Below are positions 1 to 6,014 of a stretch of DNA of 9,001 bases, piece by piece (within the stretch, counting starts at the first letter, position 1; each line of letters starts with the position of its first letter). The notes under the pieces were generated by a model. The model saw nothing but the letters and a program-made list of their open reading frames with translations. It was not told the origin of the DNA and searched no databases. The translations under genes were made by a program, and so were the position numbers. This stretch comes from Opitutales bacterium. GTDB lineage: Bacteria > Verrucomicrobiota > Verrucomicrobiia > Opitutales > Opitutaceae. The stretch lies in assembly GCA_021772595.1 (NCBI GenBank), contig JAJFLS010000718.1, positions 1-9,001 on the forward strand, in the 5' to 3' direction.

Positions 1-2
1 AT

Positions 3-1400
3 ACACCCAACGCCCTACAGGAAGCACTCGCGATCACAAACGCCTTGAAGCGTGAAATGAGAATTCGGGTCAATGACCACATCAGCTACTCTACTCTCGA
101 GCAATTCGCCGAAATACAAGCCCATGTGGACGGACTCTTCCAAAGTTTCCTAAGCAGCCGTGATGCGCTTTTTCTTACGCCGACTATCGCGATCGAAACG
201 GTCGACCATCAAATGTATAGCGTCAGCCTCAACAGTATCGAAAGCCCCGTTGTAGAAAAGCTCCAAGAGCTCATCTTAGCCAATCCTCCACAAGTAGCCG
301 ACCCGGAAAACAACCTGGATCTTAGGCCATGGATAACGCATGATTGGCCCTTCAACTCCGGATACGAATCCGATTTCACGCTCACTCAACTAGGCTTCCA
401 CACGCTAATGGCTGAGCTGATAGAAGGCTACGGCTTCACTGCTAGCGAAAACGGGAGCTTCTCTTTAGAGAAATTCCTTGAAGAGCTCGGCAAGCCCAAT
501 AGCGATCGGCAAGAGCAACTATTCGAGAATCTCAAGATCCAAACGACTATCCACCTGGAAGCCCAAGTCCCAAATGGCGCAAACGCGATCGAGCATCAAA
601 ACGCCCTCAGTATAAACCAATTTCTCACCGATGAAAAACGCCGGTTTTTAGACGTGTTCAATCGGCTGGACCTGGGCAACGGTTGGGGCGACTCCAACCA
701 AGACGCTGGTAACGTGGCCTGGCTTTCCGTAGTGGACCGCTACGAGGAACTTCTCTTCGATCGCGACTTCACGCTTCTCCTGGACAGCCAGACCGTAACC
801 GTCCCCACCACTTCATTGGTCGAGCTGATGAACCAAGCCTACAACGATGGACACATCGACCTTCTCGATTCGCATCTAGCCGGTGGAGAATCGAACCAAG
901 CCTACGAGAATCTTAAAACTCTATATTTCTCCTACTATTTCTCCGAAGCCAATCCAGTGATAAAATCCGAAACCGGAAACGAACAAGTAATCGAAGATCC
1001 GCGCTTCCCATTCAATCTCGGCGAACTAACAACCGTACCCGGTATCTCATTACACGACCTACAAAATCTCGAAACCGAGCAGAACGACAGAATCCAAATC
1101 AAACAAATCCCAGCTGCTCAGCTATTGAAGGCTCAATTCAATCTAAGAATTCTAAACCCCGGCTCCCCGATCCAAACGATCGGAAGAAACAGCTCAATTC
1201 TAGGCACTGATTCAGCCGTTGGATTTACCGGCCGATTTCCCAATTGGTACATCGTAAACACCTACCGCGACCTATCCCCAAGAGACATCCGATTCCGCCT
1301 CCTCGTAGAACTGATCGAAACCTACGCCGAAATCCTAGTCGACTCCGAAGGAAACATCGACCTCGAAGCCTTCGAGATCCTGCTGCAGACAAACCTATGA
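3..1400 (+). CDS. Hypothetical protein, 5'-truncated by window edge
   Basis: The reading frame is open from the first complete codon (position 3) to a TGA at 1398-1400, so the true start is probably outside the window. An internal TTG at 45 could start a 451-residue protein but has no clear ribosome binding site, and the residues before it continue an amphipathic-looking helix. I do not recognise the family. The protein is acidic, rich in Asn, Glu and Leu, and lacks any visible membrane segment. Two segments look alike: residues 118-147 (with LMAELIEGYG, then ENGSFSLEKF) and 417-447 (with LLVELIETYA, then EGNIDLEAF), counting from the TTG. This suggests a repeated helical unit. A short VPGI motif at 331-334 vaguely recalls type II secretion GspK proteins, but nothing else supports that. 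It lies 42 bp before the metallophosphoesterase gene on the same strand. It is a real gene by length and composition, with function unknown. Confidence 0.75.
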   Translation, partial: TPNALQEALAITNALKREMRIRVNDHISYSTLEQFAEIQAHVDGLFQSFLSSRDALFLTPTIAIETVDHQMYSVSLNSIESPVVEKLQELILANPPQVADPENNLDLRPWITHDWPFNSGYESDFTLTQLGFHTLMAELIEGYGFTASENGSFSLEKFLEELGKPNSDRQEQLFENLKIQTTIHLEAQVPNGANAIEHQNALSINQFLTDEKRRFLDVFNRLDLGNGWGDSNQDAGNVAWLSVVDRYEELLFDRDFTLLLDSQTVTVPTTSLVELMNQAYNDGHIDLLDSHLAGGESNQAYENLKTLYFSYYFSEANPVIKSETGNEQVIEDPRFPFNLGELTTVPGISLHDLQNLETEQNDRIQIKQIPAAQLLKAQFNLRILNPGSPIQTIGRNSSILGTDSAVGFTGRFPNWYIVNTYRDLSPRDIRFRLLVELIETYAEILVDSEGNIDLEAFEILLQTNL

Positions 1401-1442
1401 AGCACGAGCATTGCTCAGTCTCCCGACTATTGTGATATACGT

Positions 1443-2312
1443 TTGTTTGGCGATTATAGTACAAACTTGAAAATTTCGCGCAAAAAATTCTTAACGCTTC
1501 TTGGAAGCTTCCCGCTGTTTGCAGGTTTAGGAGCCGCTTATATGCGATTCACGGAGCCGACTTGGTTCGAGGTCACAGAAAAATATGTATCAATCGATCG
1601 ATTCGGTTCTCCGCTCCGAATTCTTCATCTCTCGGATTTCCACGCTTCAGAATCAGTCAGCCTCGAGAGCATAGAAAGAGCCATCGACATTTCGTTGAAA
1701 ACAGGAGCCGATGTCGCATTCATCACCGGCGATTTCATTACGTGGAGACTATCCAACGAAATTGAATATCAGAGAATCCTGAAAAAGCTCAGCACGAGCA
1801 TCCCCACCTACGCCTGCATCGGAAATCACGATGGCGGCAGGTGGGCGGGTTCATCCCACGGATACAAAGATTTCTCCAAGGTTCGCGCCCTACTGAAAGA
1901 CAGCGGAATAACGCTTCTCTTTAACGAAATCAAACAAGTCGAAGTTTCCGGAAAGACTCTTTCGGTAGTCGGATTAGGAGACTATTGGTCCGGAGACACA
2001 AAACCCAATGGGGTTTTAAATAGCAATAGACCTAGAGATGAAGCGGTGATTGTACTGAGCCACAATCCAGATTCAAAAGCAGATTTGAAAAGATACGATT
2101 GGGATCTCATGCTTTGCGGCCACACGCATGGAGGTCAGCTTGTTATACCTATAATCGGGTTTCGACCCTTTCTGCCCGTGATAGACAAGAGCTTCCCGGA
2201 AGGGCTATTGACCTGGGGCAAGAGACACGTTCACATCACAAGAGGAGTCGGTAACTTACACGGCCTGCGGTTCAATTGCAGACCCGAAATAAGCATTCTA
2301 AACGTAACCTAA
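1443..2312 (+). CDS. YkuE/YaeI-type metallophosphoesterase, membrane- or export-targeted
   Basis: This is a calcineurin-like phosphoesterase of the YkuE/YaeI type. The metal-binding motifs occur in order: SDFHAS (D65, H67), GD (96-97), GNHD (127-130), SHNPD (H207) and GHTHGGQ (H227, H229). The C-terminal segment RFNCRPEI is also typical of this family. Relatives are membrane-associated phosphodiesterases or phosphatases, some acting on lipid A-type or cell-wall substrates; the substrate here cannot be told. Residues 12-35 hold SRKKFL followed by a hydrophobic stretch, resembling a twin-arginine-like signal or anchor in which the RR pair is RK. The listed start is TTG at 1443; a second TTG at 1467 would put the SRKKFL motif near the N-terminus and is equally plausible. 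Neither has a good Shine-Dalgarno site. The gene looks more AT-rich than ftsK or manA. It converges on dnaJ with a 6-bp gap. Confidence 0.9.
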   Translation: MFGDYSTNLKISRKKFLTLLGSFPLFAGLGAAYMRFTEPTWFEVTEKYVSIDRFGSPLRILHLSDFHASESVSLESIERAIDISLKTGADVAFITGDFITWRLSNEIEYQRILKKLSTSIPTYACIGNHDGGRWAGSSHGYKDFSKVRALLKDSGITLLFNEIKQVEVSGKTLSVVGLGDYWSGDTKPNGVLNSNRPRDEAVIVLSHNPDSKADLKRYDWDLMLCGHTHGGQLVIPIIGFRPFLPVIDKSFPEGLLTWGKRHVHITRGVGNLHGLRFNCRPEISILNVT

Positions 2313-2318
2313 CTCCCC

Positions 2319-3479
2319 TCAATCGAAGAACTTCTTCGCCTTGTTGAAAAACGATTTGCCTACGGGCTCGTCGGCGTCGCCGCAGGCTAGGGCGAATTCC
2401 TCGAGCTTTTGCCGCTGCTCGCTCGAAAGCGATGTGGGCACTTCGATTTCAACGCGGATCATCTGGTCGCCATAATAGCCGCCGCGCAGGCTGGGCATGC
2501 CTTTGCCTTTCAGGCGAAAGGTCGTGCCGGACTGCGTTCCGGGCGGAATTTTCAGGCTGGCCTTCCCGCTCAGAGTCGGCACTTCGATCGTCCCTCCAAG
2601 AGAGGCGAGCGTAAACTTGATCGGGATCTGGCAAAACAGATTCTCTTCCCGGCGCTCGAAAATGTCATGGTCGGCAACATGGATCACTATATACAAATCC
2701 CCTGTCGGACCGCCACCCGTGCCCGCTTCTCCGTTGCTGGCCGAACGTAGCTTCGATCCCGTGTCCACTCCGGCCGGAACCTTGACTTTGATCTTAGTCG
2801 TCTCGTTCACCCGTCCTTCTCCGCCGCAAGACGTACAGGATTTCTCCACCTTCTTGCCGCTTCCGTTGCAGGTGGAGCAGGTTTGGCGAATCGAGAAAAA
2901 ACCTTTCGACGCGGTCACTTGACCATGGCCGGCACAGGTCGGACAGGTCACGACACTGCTTCCTGGCTCCGCGCCTTTGCCGTTGCAATGCGAACAGGTG
3001 ACGGGCTTCCGAAAGGAAATCTCCCTCTCGACGCCTTTGGCAGCGTCTTCGAGCTCGACTTCCAAATCGTAGCGCAAATCCGATCCGCGCTGGGCTCCGC
3101 CACGGCCCGAGCCGCCGCGACCGCCGCCGCCGCCGAAAAACTCCTCGAAGATGCTTCCGCCCGCGCCGCCGCCACCGCCGCCGCCGAAGACTTCGCTGAA
3201 AATGTCGAAAGGATCGTGGAAGGGACCGCCCGCGGACGCGCCCCCGCCGCCACCGCCGCTGAATGCCGCGTGGCCATAGCGATCGTAAGCCGCTCGCTTT
3301 TGCTCGTCCTTGAGAACTTCGTAGGCTTCGGAGACCTTCTTGAACTTCTCCTCGGCCTCCTTGTTGCCCGGATTCTTGTCGGGATGGAATTTCACCGCCA
3401 TCTTCCGGTAGGCTTTCTTAAGTTCGTCTTGAGTCGCCTGACGGCTGACCCCGAGCAATTCGTAGTAGTCTTCTTTCAC
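2319..3479 (-). CDS. dnaJ: Chaperone protein DnaJ (Hsp40)
   Basis: This is a full-length type I J-protein of 386 residues, the usual size. It delivers unfolded clients to DnaK in the cytoplasm and stimulates DnaK's ATPase. Domains in order: J domain (residues 3-70) with the HPD motif at 32-34; a Gly/Phe-rich linker (about 74-130) with long glycine runs; a zinc-binding region with four CxxCxGxG repeats (CSHCNGKG 162-169, CPTCAGHG 179-186, CSTCNGSG 201-208, CTSCGGEG 215-222); then two C-terminal substrate-binding beta domains and a dimerisation tail. All eight zinc cysteines are present. The start is GTG at 3477-3479, preceded on the minus strand by GGAG about 11 nt upstream. It lies 46 bp downstream of grpE on the same strand and is probably co-transcribed with it. 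Confidence 0.98.
   Translation of the reverse strand: MKEDYYELLGVSRQATQDELKKAYRKMAVKFHPDKNPGNKEAEEKFKKVSEAYEVLKDEQKRAAYDRYGHAAFSGGGGGGASAGGPFHDPFDIFSEVFGGGGGGGAGGSIFEEFFGGGGGRGGSGRGGAQRGSDLRYDLEVELEDAAKGVEREISFRKPVTCSHCNGKGAEPGSSVVTCPTCAGHGQVTASKGFFSIRQTCSTCNGSGKKVEKSCTSCGGEGRVNETTKIKVKVPAGVDTGSKLRSASNGEAGTGGGPTGDLYIVIHVADHDIFERREENLFCQIPIKFTLASLGGTIEVPTLSGKASLKIPPGTQSGTTFRLKGKGMPSLRGGYYGDQMIRVEIEVPTSLSSEQRQKLEEFALACGDADEPVGKSFFNKAKKFFD
2324..2338. terminator. Short palindrome at convergent gene ends, possible weak terminator
   Basis: The sequence cgaagaa-c-ttcttcg is a perfect 7-bp inverted repeat around a single base, folding realistically as a 6-bp stem with a 3-nt loop. It lies 12 bp past the metallophosphoesterase stop and inside the last codons of dnaJ, where it encodes part of the KKFFD tail. 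No T-run follows on either strand, so terminator function is doubtful and the palindrome may simply reflect Lys/Phe codons. Confidence 0.25.
3096..3257 (-). repeat. Low-complexity Gly codon tracts in the dnaJ G/F linker
   Basis: Imperfect GGC/GGA triplet runs encode glycine runs of six to ten residues within the DnaJ G/F linker (residues about 75-128). On the plus strand they appear as ccgccgccg-type tracts. Triplet runs of this type can vary in length by slippage, but the frame is intact here. Confidence 0.7.
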
Positions 3480-3525
3480 TCTTTAAATCTTCTCCGCGTA
3501 ATTTGTAACAGGCTAACGCCGTTTC

Positions 3526-4161
3526 CTAGTCTTTGTCGGCCCCAGCAACGATCACTGTAGCCGGACGCACCAGGCGACCTTTCAGCGAAAATCCCTTCCG
3601 GATGAGCTGCAAAACCGCCCCGTCCTCCACTTCGTCGCTCGGCTGCGTCTGCATCGCCTCGTGCTTGTTGTGGTCGAAAGCGTCCCCCTTCGCCGGCTCG
3701 ATCTCCTCGATTCCATTCTCCTCGAGAAACGTCTTGAACTGCGTCAGCACCATTTGAATCCCCTGGACCACCACGTTCGGATCCGCATTCTGCTCCGCGG
3801 ACATCAAGCCCAGAGACATGTTGTCATAGACCGGCAAAATCGATTCGAGCAACCCCGCCACAGCGTACTGCCTCAGGTCGTCCTTTTCGCGAATGACGCG
3901 GCGCTTGTAGGTATCCAGGTCCGCCACGGAACGCAGATAGTTCTGGTAGTTCTCCTCCGCGCGGGCTTTCGCCTCCTCAAGCTGCTCCTCGATGGTGAGT
4001 TCCTTTTCCTCAACCTCTTCCGCAAGCGCTTCCGGATTTTCGTCCGAAGCCTCGCAATCCTCTGCCGCGTCGGTAGCTACCAGCTCCTCGTCCGCTCTAG
4101 GCTCGGACGTAAGGTCTTCCTCTTCAATTTCGATTTTCTTTTTCTCCCCAGCGTCGTTCAT
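3526..4161 (-). CDS. grpE: GrpE nucleotide exchange factor
   Basis: GrpE releases ADP from DnaK and works with DnaJ in the Hsp70 cycle. The protein has an acidic N-terminal region (Glu/Asp-rich, about the first 60 residues), a long charged coiled-coil helix containing NYLRSVADLDTYKRR, and the C-terminal beta wing with the family signature FDHNKHEAM followed by a GFSLKGRLVRPATVIV-type ending. The ATG at 4159-4161 gives 211 residues (MNDAGEKKK...). An in-frame TTG two codons upstream (4165-4167) would give 213. The ATG is preferred as the stronger codon, although neither has a convincing Shine-Dalgarno site. The acidic N-terminal stretch is longer than in E. coli GrpE as I recall it. It precedes dnaJ on the minus strand, an arrangement common in bacteria. 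No dnaK or hrcA is present in the window. Confidence 0.97.
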   Translation of the reverse strand: MNDAGEKKKIEIEEEDLTSEPRADEELVATDAAEDCEASDENPEALAEEVEEKELTIEEQLEEAKARAEENYQNYLRSVADLDTYKRRVIREKDDLRQYAVAGLLESILPVYDNMSLGLMSAEQNADPNVVVQGIQMVLTQFKTFLEENGIEEIEPAKGDAFDHNKHEAMQTQPSDEVEDGAVLQLIRKGFSLKGRLVRPATVIVAGADKD

Positions 4162-4179
4162 AGCCAAGCGTAATCACGT

Positions 4180-4209
4180 ATGATAAAATGATGATCCTTT
4201 CGATGTGAA
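4180..4209 (-). promoter_or_regulatory. Candidate sigma-70-type promoter for grpE-dnaJ
   Basis: Read on the minus strand, TTCACA (4204-4209) is followed after 18 bp by TATCAT (4180-4185); each hexamer differs from consensus at one position. Transcription would start near 4173, giving a very short leader before the grpE ATG at 4161. No CIRCE (HrcA) inverted repeat is seen in the 4162-4278 gap, so if grpE is heat-regulated it is by another route. This is inferred from sequence alone. Confidence 0.45.
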
Positions 4210-4278
4210 CCCTCTGAAATCGGAAAGTTTTTCGAGAAGGTCCAGCCCCATTTGTTCCCAAACCCTCGCTTTTACGAC

Positions 4279-4971
4279 TTAATGATCGTAAGAAACCATT
4301 TCTGCCGACCCGAGCCGGGAAAAGTCCTTCGGCAGGTAATTCGACCGGATCACGATTTCCATGAGCGGCTTGAACAAGCCAATCGCTCCTTCGGCTTCGA
4401 AATCCTCCACGTCCACACCCAATTTCAACGCCTTGTGGGTCGGCGCCGGACTCGAGAAATCCAGAATCTCCACCGTGTCGACCTTCAGGCGGCAATGCGT
4501 CATCCGCATGCCATCGCCCAGACCTTTCGACTCGCCAAACAAATCGCTCGCCAAACGCTCCAAATTCAAAACGCCCCGCTCGTCGACCACCAGAGTCAAT
4601 CGACTTATGTCGACCGACACTTTCTCGACGACGACTTCATCCGTCATGAGCGATCCGAAATCCGCCTCCGCATCGAACGAGCGAACTTTCATCATCGACC
4701 GCCCTTCGGCGAAATCCGGATGGTTGCCCAGCTCCGCGTCCTCGATGTGAACCGCGAATCCGAACGGGTTGCAGGACACGCGACTCGCCGCGAACGAACA
4801 ACCCGTGTCGCGCTCGAACTTCGCGCTAAACGCCCACGGAAACGCGACCATCCACAACAGCGCAGCCGATGCCGACAAAAACACCGCGAGAAAAAAGGCC
4901 GACTTCAAAATCCCTCCTCGACGCGACCGAAACCCGCGAGCGTCCCCTTCTATATAAAGACGATCCTTCAT
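4279..4971 (-). CDS. AsmA/DUF748-like membrane-anchored protein, short
   Basis: This 230-residue protein has a basic cytoplasmic N-terminus (about 1-20), one hydrophobic membrane segment (about 21-49), and an exported or periplasmic part. The rest resembles the N-terminal region of AsmA/DUF748 proteins. After the anchor come FERDTGCSF and NPFGFAVHIEDAELGN, then VEKVSVDISRLTLVVDERG with VLNLERL (residues 115-140), and a later LKVDTVEILDFSSP element, which match the repeating strand pattern of the family. AsmA-like proteins sit in the inner membrane and are linked to outer-membrane lipid handling. This one is much shorter than the classical members (600 residues or more), with no second half, yet it ends at a clean TAA. 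Its ATG overlaps the manA stop by 4 bp (ATGA), implying translational coupling. The family assignment is moderately sure; the specific role is unknown. Confidence 0.8.
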   Translation of the reverse strand: MKDRLYIEGDARGFRSRRGGILKSAFFLAVFLSASAALLWMVAFPWAFSAKFERDTGCSFAASRVSCNPFGFAVHIEDAELGNHPDFAEGRSMMKVRSFDAEADFGSLMTDEVVVEKVSVDISRLTLVVDERGVLNLERLASDLFGESKGLGDGMRMTHCRLKVDTVEILDFSSPAPTHKALKLGVDVEDFEAEGAIGLFKPLMEIVIRSNYLPKDFSRLGSAEMVSYDH

Positions 4972-5912
4972 ACGAACCGATCCGTCACGAGAAACGCCGC
5001 GCTCGAACGCGATGAAATTTTGAACCGCCCGCTCGCGGGAAGCAAAACGTTATCGCCCCGCGTCACGGCCTCGCCGCCCACTTCAATCGTCCCTTCGACA
5101 ACGCTGAGCAAGCGGGGCTCACCGGCTTCGATCGCGAGCGCCTCCGCATCGGCTGACATCTCGTGTTTCACCAAGCGGAATTCCGCGCAATCCGCCAGCA
5201 CGGTTCTCCCGCCAGAAGGCTTAATCGTCGACGGCTCGAAATCGTCCCAGTCGATGCACTTCAACGACTGATCTACATGCAGCTGGCGCGGCTCGCCATC
5301 GAGTCCGACTCTACCCCAATCGTAAACGCGGTAGGTTGTATCCGAATTCTGCTGAATTTCTAAAATGAGATTTCCTGCATCGATCGCATGGATACGCCCG
5401 CTCTCCACCAAAATAGATTCCCCCGGAGAAACCGAAAAGCGATGCACGCGCTCCTCCAGCGAACCGTCCTTCAAACTTCCTTCGAAGCTCTCCCGCGTCG
5501 TCCCGTTTTTCAACCCGACGATCAGCGACGCGTCCGCCTCGCAATCCGCGATGTACCAAACCTCCGTTTTCGGCTCCCCACCCAACTCCTCCGCGACCGA
5601 CGCCGGAGGATGCACCTGGAGGCTCAGCCGATCCGAGCAGTCGAGCCATTTCACCAGAATCGGAAAAGGACGCTCCGGATCGTAACCTTCGCCCATAATT
5701 GCTGTCGGATTCCCCGCGACCAATTCTCTCAAAGACACCCCGTCATGCGCTCCTCCTGCGACAACCGACATCGCTTCCGGCCGGTCGACGATTTCCCAGC
5801 TCTCTCCGATCACTTTCTCCTCTGGGAGATCCCGGCCGAGCGCCGTGTTCAGATTGAGCCCGCCCCAAACGCGTTCTTGATAAATCGGTTTAAAGAAAAT
5901 TGGTTTACTCAT
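4968..5912 (-). CDS. manA: Mannose-6-phosphate isomerase, class I (short form)
   Basis: ManA is a cytosolic zinc enzyme that interconverts mannose 6-phosphate and fructose 6-phosphate, feeding GDP-mannose and mannose catabolism. At 314 residues it matches the short Bacillus-type class I enzymes rather than the ~390-residue E. coli form. Visible features are the N-terminal FFKPIYQERVWGG motif, GESWEIVDRPE, the zinc ligands in QVHPP (Q99, H101), E117 in KTEVWY and H175 in the SGRIHAI loop, and a YRVYDWGR motif at 194-201. A C-terminal cupin-like beta domain follows. The ATG at 5910-5912 is preceded by AAGGA with only 3 nt spacing, a close but usable ribosome binding site. It is divergent from ftsK across a 102-bp intergenic gap and leads the AsmA-like gene through a 4-bp overlap. 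Confidence 0.95.
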   Translation of the reverse strand: MSKPIFFKPIYQERVWGGLNLNTALGRDLPEEKVIGESWEIVDRPEAMSVVAGGAHDGVSLRELVAGNPTAIMGEGYDPERPFPILVKWLDCSDRLSLQVHPPASVAEELGGEPKTEVWYIADCEADASLIVGLKNGTTRESFEGSLKDGSLEERVHRFSVSPGESILVESGRIHAIDAGNLILEIQQNSDTTYRVYDWGRVGLDGEPRQLHVDQSLKCIDWDDFEPSTIKPSGGRTVLADCAEFRLVKHEMSADAEALAIEAGEPRLLSVVEGTIEVGGEAVTRGDNVLLPASGRFKISSRSSAAFLVTDRFV

Positions 5913-5997
5913 GAGTCCTTGCAGTTTTTCTGGAAAAAGGTCTTCTCATCTCTTGCAATAAAAACAGGACGCCGCGAAATTCGCCGAGGCCCTTCTT

Positions 5998-6011
5998 AGT
6001 ATCACGATACT
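5998..6011. promoter_or_regulatory. 14-bp inverted repeat just before the ftsK start
   Basis: AGTATC-AC-GATACT is a perfect 6-bp dyad with a 2-bp centre, ending 3 bp before the ftsK ATG at 6015, where a ribosome binding site would normally lie. It could be a repressor operator, or a small hairpin affecting ribosome access. A second, shorter dyad (gcgaa-a-ttcgc) lies at 5974-5984 in the same manA-ftsK gap. I see no strong promoter hexamers for either gene in this gap. Function is inferred only from symmetry and position. Confidence 0.35.
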
Positions 6012-6014
6012 CAT

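Noticed and set aside
1406..1439. Dyad GAGCA-T-TGCTC and weak promoter hexamers between the first two genes
   Set aside because: The stem is only 5 bp and both hexamers match consensus at about half their positions, so neither can be told from chance.
3507..3523. Small bulged hairpin between grpE and dnaJ
   Set aside because: The stem is short and bulged, with no T-run. It fits chance and would not separate two genes expected to be co-transcribed.
2883..3560. 225-codon plus-strand frame opposite dnaJ
   Set aside because: It is Ala/Arg-rich sequence produced by reading the Gly codon tracts and zinc-finger codons of dnaJ backwards; dnaJ is unambiguous.
4272..4291. Hairpin TTACGA...TCGTAA around the AsmA-like stop codon as a terminator
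   Set aside because: It is a 6-bp AT-rich stem with an 8-nt loop and no T-run on the minus strand; too weak to call.
4252..5271. 339-codon plus-strand frame opposite manA and the AsmA-like gene
   Set aside because: It is Arg/His-rich with no domain, and it spans two supported genes on the other strand including their overlap.
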